A DNA stretch of 6,994 nt from Caldithrix sp. (GCA_020722685.1 DYKH01000237.1:1-6994), one strand, 5' to 3'; positions 1 through 6,658 are shown, counted from the first letter of the stretch. The notes: generated from the sequence alone by a model not told the origin. A program made the numbers and translations.

Positions 1-71
1 GCGTCCATGAGGTCGTAGCGATACATGCGCGTCTGCGGACCCAGACTGTACCAACGGGACGTCACATTCAT
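1..71 (-). CDS. Possible 5' end of a gene leaving the window (partial)
   Basis: Reading the minus strand from an ATG at 71-69 gives an open frame to the window edge that begins MNVTSRWYSLGPQTRMYRYD. The aromatic-rich composition looks more protein-like than the competing frames, and the gene would be co-directional with the lipoprotein gene and follow its stop by about 135 bp. Against it: no clear Shine-Dalgarno sequence precedes the ATG, the frame stays open upstream to about 131 inside the repeat element, and only about 23 codons are visible. The product is not recognised. Confidence 0.3.
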   Translation of the reverse strand, partial: MNVTSRWYSLGPQTRMYRYDLMD

Positions 72-76
72 AACAG

Positions 77-204
77 TAGTTTGGCAAAATTTTGAATTCA
101 AGCCGTAGGAGGCGTCTCCAGACGTCGATCAGGAATATATATTGTGGTCGAACTGGGAGAGTTCTCCTACATATTGCATTAAGAAAGAATTTGCCAAACT
201 ATAG
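77..204. repeat. Short palindromic repeat element with 12-bp terminal inverted repeats
   Basis: The ends TAGTTTGGCAAA (77-88) and TTTGCCAAACTA (190-201) are perfect inverted repeats, and similarity to the second locus runs on to the CTATAG at 199-204. Inside are two small hairpins: GCGTCTCCAGACG (112-124), and GAACTG-GGA-GAGTTC (150-164), which has one mismatch. The 67-bp core at 109-175 recurs inverted at 1802-1868, and 82-117 recurs inverted at 1938-1973. Outer TA dinucleotides would suit a TA target duplication as made by IS630/mariner-type elements, but the TA also belongs to the inverted repeat, so this cannot be settled from one copy. The element ends only a few bases beyond the lipoprotein stop codon. 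It has no coding capacity and looks like a MITE or other non-autonomous repeat. Confidence 0.7.
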
Positions 205-206
205 AT

Positions 207-1742
207 TCATAACTTGATACGTTTGCGCTTTTCCGGCATTTTCTGCCCATAATCCAGTTTACTGTCGGTGGTGACTTGTGGGAAGGCCGGGACATAGACC
301 GGAAACGGCACGTTCTCTTGGATTGTGAACATGTCAATTTGGGTCAACTGGGCCTCATTGAAAGCTTCGATATTGACCTCAATCTGGTCAGAGTATTTCG
401 CCTGTAGAGAATCGACGTAGGGATTTAGATACTGGGTGATAATCGTCATCGCATCCTTCGCATCGGCCTTCCGCTTGCTAAGATACTGGGCTTTCTGGAA
501 CAGGGCAAGGTTCGCGTCCTCCCACATTTCGACGTTCTTCCTGACAGCCCCCCTGTTGTCATAGCCGCGCCGGTAGGCTTCTTCTGATAGATAGCGGTCG
601 CGTACCATGTCGACGATGGCCAGCTTGAGCTGCTCAGCGAACTCGCTTTTCCTCATTTTCTTTTTTCGGAAAACCAGTGGATGCCGTTCATACTCTTGCA
701 AAAAATCCTTGACCATCCAAATCTTGCCATCTACCTGAAATAGAGGATTGTCGCCCAGTGCTTCCAATGTCTTGTCCAGCGTGTCGGGCAGTGCGACCTC
801 CTGAGTGCGGTCAAAGGCTGCGTCCAAAAATGCGTCCTCCTTGGCGTTCTTGGGAGGGAAATAGATCGGGCCGATGATGTTGACCAGCTTTGCGAAAGTA
901 TCCCGGTTGAATTCCATCCTCTTTCCCCGCATGACCTGGCCAATGAACTTGGCGTAGATGGCCTCCGCTTTTTGCTCCTTGAGTTTGGTGGAAACAGCGT
1001 CCCAACGTCGGCGAACCTCCGTGTCCGTGATGGCCACCCGGTCGGTCCAGCCTTTCACCCTCATGATGATGTGGTTGTCTCTTTCAAGTCGGAGAGGTCC
1101 GATCACCTGGCCGACTCGCAGCGGTCCGGAAAAGAGCGCTTGATGGATTGTCTGATCTTCCGGGGTAGACCATTCCACCTCATGTCGCGGAATGGTATCG
1201 AGGTTAGAAAAAGCGCGGAAAGTCTTTTCAAAGGAAGAATCAGTGGCCGAGGCCAGCATCCTCTTGGCAATGGAGGCCAAAGAATCACTATTCAGAGCGA
1301 TGAACTCGACGTCATATTTCCTCCCAGCGAGTTTGAAAGCATTCTTGATTTCGCCGGTGTCGACCTGAACCTTTTTAAATCCTTCCTCGTAGGCCAAGAC
1401 CTGCCGCATGGCTTGTTCTTTGCGACCCTGAATGAATCGCTGAAAATGCTCACTGTTGGCCAAAAGGTTGTCTTTGCCCGCTTCCAGTGCCAGCATTTTT
1501 TCCGCCAAGAGGGAATTGAGGACGATCTTTTTCTCCACGCCGGAATTGCCTTTGCAATATCGCGGCCTGATCGTATACTCAGCTCGCTGGAGAAATTCTT
1601 CCAAGGTAATCGTTTTCTCGCCGACCCTGGCGAGCAAGACGGCTTCGTTTTTCTTGTCTTTGAATTTGGAGCAGACCACCAAACAGGCGGCCAACAGCAC
1701 AAGGATGATCGTCGTAAGGCGCAGGGAACTCAAAATTGTCAC
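207..1742 (-). CDS. SurA/parvulin-like peptidyl-prolyl isomerase lipoprotein
   Basis: Predicted exported lipoprotein of 511 residues. Residues 1-20 form a short basic/hydrophobic signal ending in the lipobox LLAAC (Cys20); Cys24 (LVVC) is a second candidate. Residues about 37-125 resemble a SurA-type N-terminal chaperone domain, with the hallmark VGEKTITLEEF at 40-50 followed by charged helices. Residues about 128-235 resemble a degenerate parvulin (PPIC) domain, including the late VGQVIGPLRLERDNHIIMRV segment. A second VDGKIWMVKDFL segment (337-348) suggests a repeated SurA_N-like module. The C-terminus is basic (KRKRIK). Family knowledge suggests periplasmic folding of outer-membrane or exported proteins; whether the isomerase site is active cannot be judged. 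The start is GTG, with AAGGG about 9 nt upstream and an in-frame stop just before it, so no longer version is possible. The gene stands alone and is bracketed by inverted copies of a repeat. Confidence 0.8.
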   Translation of the reverse strand: MTILSSLRLTTIILVLLAACLVVCSKFKDKKNEAVLLARVGEKTITLEEFLQRAEYTIRPRYCKGNSGVEKKIVLNSLLAEKMLALEAGKDNLLANSEHFQRFIQGRKEQAMRQVLAYEEGFKKVQVDTGEIKNAFKLAGRKYDVEFIALNSDSLASIAKRMLASATDSSFEKTFRAFSNLDTIPRHEVEWSTPEDQTIHQALFSGPLRVGQVIGPLRLERDNHIIMRVKGWTDRVAITDTEVRRRWDAVSTKLKEQKAEAIYAKFIGQVMRGKRMEFNRDTFAKLVNIIGPIYFPPKNAKEDAFLDAAFDRTQEVALPDTLDKTLEALGDNPLFQVDGKIWMVKDFLQEYERHPLVFRKKKMRKSEFAEQLKLAIVDMVRDRYLSEEAYRRGYDNRGAVRKNVEMWEDANLALFQKAQYLSKRKADAKDAMTIITQYLNPYVDSLQAKYSDQIEVNIEAFNEAQLTQIDMFTIQENVPFPVYVPAFPQVTTDSKLDYGQKMPEKRKRIKL

Positions 1743-1774
1743 AGCCGCAGACCCTTTTTGTTTGTTTCTGCCTT

Positions 1775-1801
1775 ACTATAGATTGACTACTTTCTTGACA
1801 A
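1775..1801 (-). promoter_or_regulatory. Possible sigma70-type promoter for the lipoprotein gene
   Basis: Read on the minus strand, TTGTCA (1801-1796) and TATAGT (1780-1775) resemble -35 and -10 boxes separated by 15 bp, which is shorter than the usual 17. The -10 lies about 33 bp before the GTG start, leaving room for the AAGGG ribosome binding site. Both boxes sit in, or at the edge of, the repeat module, so the repeat may supply the promoter. This is based on motif match only. Confidence 0.35.
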
Positions 1802-1973
1802 AATATGTAGCAGAACTCTCCGAGTTCGACCACAATATGCATTGCTGTTCCGCGTCTGGAGACGCCTCTGGAATTTGAGCATTTTTGTCAGAAAAAAGAA
1901 GACATTTTCAAGAGAAATAGGCCAAGTCGGCACCTCAAGACGCCTTCTACGGCCTGAATTCCGAATTTTGCCA
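1776..1973. repeat. Second repeat locus: two related modules, inverted relative to 77-204
   Basis: The reverse complement of this stretch matches the element at 77-204 in two separate pieces. The block 1802-1868 matches 109-175 over an equal length of 67 bp: 16/16 in the outer block, 35/37 in the inner block, and a diverged 14-bp spacer. The block 1938-1973 matches 82-117 at about 32 of 36 positions. Between them lies about 70 bp unlike the first copy, but containing TTTTGTCA (1883-1890), which pairs with TGACAAAA near 1796-1803 as a terminal inverted repeat of the inner module. The best reading is two tandem, diverged members of one family. The hairpins GCGTCTCCAGACGC and GAACTC-GGA-GAGTTC are perfect here. 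Confidence 0.7.
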
Positions 1974-2131
1974 GACGACTGGCGCTTTACATACCGCGGC
2001 CATGCCGCAACCCAAGAGTCAAAATGATTGGGGTCAAAATAATGTGTATCTGCCAAGTAACCTAACTGTTCACGAAAAACAGGCGTCCGCGATCAGAGAC
2101 TGGCCACTTCGAGGTCAAGCCGGCCGTAGTT
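1974..2131. other. Intergenic region between mannosidase and repeat locus
   Basis: This is non-coding DNA downstream of the mannosidase stop. It contains a near-perfect 11-bp direct repeat, GTCAAAATGAT (2018-2028) and GTCAAAATAAT (2033-2043), separated by TGGG, and a weak hairpin CTGTT/AACAG (2066-2082). No convincing rho-independent terminator with a U-tract is visible for the mannosidase. An 89-codon minus-strand frame (1787-2056) crosses this region and the repeat, but it is Arg-rich and repeat-derived, so it is not called a gene. Confidence 0.5.
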
Positions 2132-5100
2132 CTATTGCACCCATTTGATCGTCTTTATCTCAAACGGCTGAAAATCCAATTCGATTGTCTTGATCTTCAC
2201 CTGGATTTCATGCAGATTGTTCTCCATAAGGTCCGTCTCGAAGACTCTCGCTGGAGACTTGGAAAAAGTCACTACACAGGAAGTGCTGTGGCCGCGCGGC
2301 TCGTAGAAACGCAGAATCCAGGCGTCTTCTCTCTCCGCCTTCTTGAGCACCTCCAAGACAACGTCTTCCGTGTTCAGCGAGCAGGGGAATTGAAGGTCCC
2401 CTGCATCCATTCCTTCAAAAACCGCCACAGGCTGATTCAGTTGCGCCGCCTCGGAAAAGACGGCAGATTCTGCCAGGCCCAGTGCATGCGGCAGCAAGCT
2501 GTAGGTAAAGTCGTGCACCCCTCGATCAGCCTCAGGATCCGGGTTGGATGTGGAGCGCAACAGATTCAAGTCGATGGTGTTGTCCAGAACTTTGTGGCCA
2601 TACTTGCAGTTATTGAGTAGCGCCACGCCATAGTCCAAATCCGATAGGTCGACGAAACGATGTCCGACCACCTCAAACTTGGCCATGTCCCAACTGGTAT
2701 TGCGGTGCGTCGGGCGTTTCACGTAGCCGTATTGGATTTCATAGGCCGCTTCGGTACTAAGGACGTTGACTGTAAAAGCCACGCGCAGCATCTTATGCCG
2801 CTCCCGCCAATCGACGTGAGTGGCAAAATCCAGACGCTTGCTATTTGCAGTCAGGGTGACCACTTGCTGTACAGGCGAATCGCCAACCAGAAACGCCAAG
2901 CGCAATTGTTGCAGCAGCGGACCATAGCTTTGCCACTGCCAGGAAGTGAGCTGCGCCTGGCCGATCCACTGGTTCTCATAGAAAATATCCACGTCCCAGG
3001 CGTCCCAACTGGCCGGGCGGTCATCGTAAAGATTGAGCACGTTGCCCTTGACCATGATCTCCCTGTTGCTTTCCTTATCGTAGGCGCGCATGACGGTCCC
3101 GTCGGCGGAGAATTCGTAGCGAATCAGATCGTTCTCCAGCACCATTTCCTTCGGCGGCGTCCATCCGGCGCTGGTGCTTCTCCCGCCGGTGCGCTTGACT
3201 GTTCTTGCCGCCAAAGGTGGTATGTCCGTTAGAATCACCGGGCCCTCCGGGGTTTGCTGAGCCAAGACTTTTTCTCCCCGCTCATCGACGATTTCATAAT
3301 CCTCCCAGCTAACCGGCAAGGTAAGAGGCCGTCGATATGAATATGAGAGAGTATTAATAAAGCTCAGACTATCCTCCTGCCTTTTTAGCAACTGCTTTCC
3401 TGCCACACTGAAAAGCGCGTGGGCTTTTTCTTGCAGATCGGCATATTCCTGGCGGCAGGTTTCATACACCAACGCGATACTGGATCCGGGTATAATATCG
3501 TGAAACTGATTGATGAGAATCTTTTTCCACATGGCGTCAAATTGATTTGCCGGATACTGGCTCACCGGCAAGAGACTATAGAGCGCCTCCAACTCGCGCA
3601 TTTTCCGCTCAAAGTAACGGTTCATCTTTTTGTTAAAGGCCTGGGTGGTTAGAGTGCCGCGATGCAATTCCAAATACAGTTCCCCGTTCCAGCGATGCAA
3701 GAGATCGCGCTTTTGCGTCAGGCGATCCAGCAGCGGCTGGGCGTGGCCGAATTCCACTCGCGGACACGGATACAAATCCCGCTGGCGCAAGCCGGTTTCG
3801 ATGATGTCCTCGGTGGGTCCGCAGCCGCCGTCGCCCACGCCATACAGAACCAGAAACTCATCCAGGCGATCCCGTTCCTCGAAATTCTCCTGGGCATACA
3901 TGAGACTCGCAGGTCTGAGATCGCTATTGTAAGTGTCCTCCGGGGGAAAGTGCACCACAATTTCGCTGCCGTCAATGCCGCGCCAGATAAATGTGTGGTG
4001 GGGGAACCGGTTGAACTGATTCCAGGAAATCTTTTGCGTGACCATAACTTCCAGGCCGCATTTCTGCAAAATCTGCGGCATGGCGGCGCTGTAGCCAAAG
4101 ACGTCCGGCAGCCAGAGATTTTGCACCTGCACGCCAAATTCATCCTGAAAAAAGTTCTTCCCATGCAGGATTTGTCTGACCATGGACTCGCCACTGATGA
4201 TGTTGCAGTCCGCTTCCACCCACATACCGCCTTGGACTTCCCATCGACCGGCCGCCACCTGCTCTTTGATTTTGGCGTACAGGCCGGGGAAATGCTCTTT
4301 CACGAAAGCATAGTGTTGCGCCTGTGAAGCGCCGAAAACATAACTCGGATATTTCTCCAGGAGGGAGATTTGGTTGGCAAAGGTGCGGGCGCACTTGCGC
4401 ACCGTCTCGCTCACCGGCCACAGCCAACCGGTGTCGATGTGTGAATGACCCACCGCAATCGCCTTGAGACTGGAACCGCCGGCTTTTTCATTCAACAAAG
4501 GCGATAACTCCTGTCGCGCCCGTTTGACTCCGTCAGGGTCCTCAAGGAAAGTGTCCATGGCCGAGTTGAGACCACGCAAAATCCGCGCCCGGCGGACGCT
4601 TCTATCCGGCAGGGCCTTCATCATGTTGTTCAGAACATAAAAGTCCAGATAAAGCTGCCACACTTCAACATCGAACCGAGCCAAGGCCAAATCCTGTACC
4701 GTGGCCTCGTAATGTCCGAATCTCTTCAAGTCCTTCGGGTGCGGATCGCGCTGCAACTCCAAGCCGAACATCTGCGCGGCAGTGACTTCGATCCACAAAT
4801 CGACCGGCTCACCGCCTTTGGCTGCTTCACTGATCAAATAGCGGTCGCGCTTAAAGAACGGCTGCCAAACCGAATGGATGCTCAAGCCATGTGCCGGGAT
4901 GCCGGCGGCGTCAAAGATGCAGGCCTCGCCGCCCAGGTTCAATCTCGCAGCGACGGGCTTGCCACTCCACTCGGAAGGAATCGTTCCTTGCAGATGAAAC
5001 CAGGCCACCTGCCAATTTTTGCCCCAAGTTTGCCCGACCTGGATGGGAGCATATTTCCCGCCCAACCTGCGGTCAAATGGAACCGCAGGATCAAAAATGC

Positions 5101-5209
5101 AAAACTCTGCCTGAAGCGGTACTTCTTCCGGATAAAAGAGGCTTTTGAGTCTTTCGATGAATAATTCACTCCGCTGTTCGTATAGTTTTCGTTCTTTATC
5201 AATCATCAT
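2132..5209 (-). CDS. GH38 alpha-mannosidase, cytosolic type
   Basis: Glycoside hydrolase family 38 retaining alpha-mannosidase of 1025 residues, the usual length for the MAN2C1/Ams1-like branch. It releases mannose from alpha-mannosides using a divalent metal. Visible motifs: GHSHIDTGWLWP with the metal ligands His257 and Asp259; WLPDVFGYS with the predicted nucleophile and metal ligand Asp369; GDGGCGPT at 459-466; LELHRGT near 513-519, entering the alpha-mannosidase middle domain (about 518-600); and NQFHDIIPGSS with His570-Asp571. Residues about 690-900 form the GH38 C-terminal beta domain, and the end (YEPRGH through PFEIKTIKW) is typical of the family. Residues 1-245 are the N-terminal beta-rich region. 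There is no signal peptide, so it is probably cytoplasmic. No transporter or other glycan gene is adjacent, so the natural substrate cannot be inferred from context. The gene appears intact. Confidence 0.95.
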   Translation of the reverse strand: MMIDKERKLYEQRSELFIERLKSLFYPEEVPLQAEFCIFDPAVPFDRRLGGKYAPIQVGQTWGKNWQVAWFHLQGTIPSEWSGKPVAARLNLGGEACIFDAAGIPAHGLSIHSVWQPFFKRDRYLISEAAKGGEPVDLWIEVTAAQMFGLELQRDPHPKDLKRFGHYEATVQDLALARFDVEVWQLYLDFYVLNNMMKALPDRSVRRARILRGLNSAMDTFLEDPDGVKRARQELSPLLNEKAGGSSLKAIAVGHSHIDTGWLWPVSETVRKCARTFANQISLLEKYPSYVFGASQAQHYAFVKEHFPGLYAKIKEQVAAGRWEVQGGMWVEADCNIISGESMVRQILHGKNFFQDEFGVQVQNLWLPDVFGYSAAMPQILQKCGLEVMVTQKISWNQFNRFPHHTFIWRGIDGSEIVVHFPPEDTYNSDLRPASLMYAQENFEERDRLDEFLVLYGVGDGGCGPTEDIIETGLRQRDLYPCPRVEFGHAQPLLDRLTQKRDLLHRWNGELYLELHRGTLTTQAFNKKMNRYFERKMRELEALYSLLPVSQYPANQFDAMWKKILINQFHDIIPGSSIALVYETCRQEYADLQEKAHALFSVAGKQLLKRQEDSLSFINTLSYSYRRPLTLPVSWEDYEIVDERGEKVLAQQTPEGPVILTDIPPLAARTVKRTGGRSTSAGWTPPKEMVLENDLIRYEFSADGTVMRAYDKESNREIMVKGNVLNLYDDRPASWDAWDVDIFYENQWIGQAQLTSWQWQSYGPLLQQLRLAFLVGDSPVQQVVTLTANSKRLDFATHVDWRERHKMLRVAFTVNVLSTEAAYEIQYGYVKRPTHRNTSWDMAKFEVVGHRFVDLSDLDYGVALLNNCKYGHKVLDNTIDLNLLRSTSNPDPEADRGVHDFTYSLLPHALGLAESAVFSEAAQLNQPVAVFEGMDAGDLQFPCSLNTEDVVLEVLKKAEREDAWILRFYEPRGHSTSCVVTFSKSPARVFETDLMENNLHEIQVKIKTIELDFQPFEIKTIKWVQ

Positions 5210-5216
5210 TTACCTC
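5204..5216 (-). promoter_or_regulatory. Ribosome binding site that decides the mannosidase start
   Basis: On the minus strand GAGG (5216-5213) is followed by TAA and then two consecutive ATG codons. The spacing is only 3 nt to the first ATG (5209) but 6 nt to the second (5206). The second Met is therefore the more likely initiator, which would give a 1024-residue product beginning MIDKERK. The TAA is the stop of a weak upstream frame, so translational coupling is formally possible. Confidence 0.5.
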
Positions 5217-5640
5217 GAGCACTCTGCAATTTGATGGACGGTCAGAAATATAATACAAGCATGATCCATAGAATTCCCCAAAGGAAATGCCCTGCAACCG
5301 CTTTCGGATTTCAGGCCGGCAGCCTTGATGAACTTTTGATATTTTGACAAGGAACCTTCTGCTGTAAGAAGGAGGATACCCGACGAATTCGCGCCGGCCG
5401 GCGGCCGCCATTCCTCATCGACCAAAAAACAATCTTGGTGAAACAACATTTTTCGTCTAAGAACATGACCCCGGGACTATCTGTTCAGCGCAATCGGGCG
5501 ATCTCTCAGGGCGACTCGATTCGCACCCGGTCTTTCGGAACCGTCTCGCCGGTGCCGGCATCATGATGGGATAAGCTCGTAGCATCCAAAACCGGACGGA
5601 CCTCTGCGGTCCTGCCGGGCGGGCCCTGCGTGTTTGCAAA
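5210..5640. other. Intergenic region upstream of the mannosidase, no convincing gene
   Basis: No well-supported gene is seen. A minus-strand frame of 79 codons (5449-5210) ends with TAA directly against the mannosidase ATG. It lacks a Shine-Dalgarno sequence at its first ATG and matches nothing I recognise. Other structure: a perfect 6-bp hairpin CCTTCT-gctgta-AGAAGG (5355-5372); a GC-rich stretch ending in the 10-bp palindrome GGCGGCCGCC (5400-5409); and a GGACC-tctgc-GGTCC hairpin (5598-5612). An AT-rich TATTATATT near 5248-5256 (minus strand) could be a -10 for the mannosidase gene, but no matching -35 is evident. Confidence 0.5.
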
Positions 5641-5952
5641 ATGATCACCCTTTCACGGACAGGTTCAAGGGAAAAAACATTGCCAGCTTTGCGTGCCCTG
5701 CGTGAGGAGCTCGCTCGTGTGGTCGCTTACGCTGGGATCAGCAACACTACGCATGACTAAGGCTCTCTTGTACCGTTACGGTTTACTCAATCTGTTGAGC
5801 GAATTTACTCAATTGCCCACACAGAGTCAATATCGAAAATGGATGATGGGGGTTCAAACAAGGGAGGATGGAAGGACGCACCCCGATGGCATAGCCGCAT
5901 CTCCGCCGACTCATTACGGGGCGCCGCCCTTTGGAACGCTAATCAAATCCGG
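5641..5952. other. Gene-poor region with short palindromes and direct repeats
   Basis: No gene is supported. A 39-codon plus-strand frame (5641-5760) contains a helix-like stretch (LPALRALREELARVVAYAGI) but has no ribosome binding site. At 5772-5813 lie three close structures: ACCGT-t-ACGGT (5772-5782), CTCAA-tctg-TTGAG (5786-5799), and the exact 10-bp direct repeat TTTACTCAAT (5782-5791 and 5804-5813). A plus-strand frame at 5693-6001 is Pro/Gly/Arg-rich and judged spurious. Confidence 0.45.
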
Positions 5953-6165
5953 TCAGCGCCGATTGCCTTTTTCGGATGGCATCCTACCAAAGGCAGGATA
6001 ACGCTGAAAAAACCTACCACAGAATTGTTGCCCCGTGATTGTTGCTAAGCAAGTGCAGCCTATTTGCCCCTCAAAGAATTCATTCGGCACAAATCGGGTG
6101 ACCTCCGCAAGAATCAACGTCAATCTACTTCCCAATGGAATTTGCAGAGTCGCAGAGTTCATCAT
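5953..6165 (-). CDS. Possible small protein overlapping the upstream gene (ATGA)
   Basis: This is a 70-residue frame beginning MMNSATLQIPLGSRLTLILA. Its ATG overlaps the TGA stop of the 163-residue gene in a 4-nt ATGA arrangement, a common signature of translational coupling. The same frame is open to an earlier ATG at 6183, giving 76 residues. The first half (ATLQIPLGSRLTLILAEVTRFVPNEFFEG) looks protein-like, whereas the end is basic and runs into a nested hairpin at 5964-5995, so the true gene may be truncated. No Shine-Dalgarno sequence is visible, so expression would depend on coupling. The product is not recognised, and a chance frame is a real alternative. Confidence 0.35.
   Translation of the reverse strand: MMNSATLQIPLGSRLTLILAEVTRFVPNEFFEGQIGCTCLATITGQQFCGRFFQRYPAFGRMPSEKGNRR
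5964..5995. repeat. Nested inverted repeat (two-arm hairpin)
   Basis: The outer stem TGCCTTT (5964-5970) pairs with AAAGGCA (5989-5995) and encloses a perfect GGAT-ggc-ATCC hairpin (5974-5984). There is no U-tract on either strand, so it is not a classic rho-independent terminator. It lies at the 3' end of the 70-residue frame and might mark the transcript end or a small repeat element. Confidence 0.5.
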
Positions 6166-6653
6166 TTGGTGATCGGTCGCCATCTCCGCAGATTGCTTTC
6201 ATATGAATCAATAATCCTGAATTGGAAACTCCATCCTTCATAAGGCTCTAACATGTTGATGAATTCTTCGATGGTGATTTCTTTTCCGTCTATGACGAAT
6301 AGCCGATCGTATTCACTCCTTGTGGGATTCAAATTGCTTTCGATGCGGCCTTCGACCGTTCTATATGCGTCAATCTCCCATTGGTCGTCTTTTCGCTTGA
6401 TTTGTCTCTTGTTGATCTTTTTCCTGATGATCTTTTTCAGAGTCTCCTCCGCCCCTTCGATGTCAGCATCCCAGTCGGACAAGACTTTGATTACATATCC
6501 CGAATAAGGCTCTTCTTTGACCTCCACAGCTTCTGAGGCAATTCCGGTCGGCACCGGAAACGATGCAATCTTGAAATGATATTCCCGCCGCCAGCGGTCC
6601 TGAACATAAAAGTCCTTGCCGGATTCGAGAGTACTGTGACCCAAAACGCTCAT
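6162..6653 (-). CDS. Conserved-looking protein of unknown function (DUF7713-like)
   Basis: A 163-residue soluble protein with no signal peptide or membrane segment. Layout: a basic beta-rich N-terminus with FYVQDRWRREYHFKI (about 15-29) and PTGIASEAVEV (35-45); then GYVIKVLSDWDADIEGAEETLKKIIRKKI (52-80), a strand followed by a charged helix; then EGRIES (101-106); then the most distinctive block, FVIDGKEITIEEFINMLEPYEGWSFQFRIID (119-149). From memory this block resembles a widespread uncharacterised domain with an IDGKE-x-WEEF-x(5-7)-YEG-x-F-x-L-x-I-x-D pattern, which I associate with DUF7713; this is unverified. The start is well fixed by AAGGAG 5 nt upstream. It may be the first gene of a two-gene unit with the overlapping small ORF. 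No biochemical function can be stated. Confidence 0.75.
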   Translation of the reverse strand: MSVLGHSTLESGKDFYVQDRWRREYHFKIASFPVPTGIASEAVEVKEEPYSGYVIKVLSDWDADIEGAEETLKKIIRKKINKRQIKRKDDQWEIDAYRTVEGRIESNLNPTRSEYDRLFVIDGKEITIEEFINMLEPYEGWSFQFRIIDSYESNLRRWRPITK

Positions 6654-6658
6654 GAAAT

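Noticed and set aside
972..1781. Long plus-strand open frame of 269 codons opposite the lipoprotein gene
   Set aside because: It is antisense to a gene with a signal peptide, domain motifs and a ribosome binding site. Its translation shows no family features, so it is a shadow frame.
1787..2056. 89-codon minus-strand frame across the second repeat locus
   Set aside because: Its composition is Arg-rich and most of it is repeat DNA with hairpins; it has no ribosome binding site. It is probably a repeat-derived false gene.
3662..4327. Plus-strand open frame of 221 codons inside the mannosidase gene
   Set aside because: It is antisense to the catalytic region of GH38, where conservation of the opposite frame explains the absence of stops.
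5385..5409. Vector-like polylinker look (GAATTC close to GCGGCCGC)
   Set aside because: Only two common restriction-type palindromes occur in otherwise ordinary intergenic DNA; no vector backbone or adapter sequence is visible nearby.
5457..5648. 63-codon minus-strand frame
   Set aside because: Pro/Arg/Ser-rich translation, no start signal and no recognisable domain.
5641..5760. 39-codon plus-strand frame with a helix-like segment
   Set aside because: No Shine-Dalgarno sequence, very short, and the frame stays open upstream to 5575 without a better start. Helical propensity alone is not evidence.
5693..6001. 102-codon plus-strand frame
   Set aside because: Low-quality composition, no ribosome binding site, and it runs through the nested hairpin on the strand opposite the small ORF.
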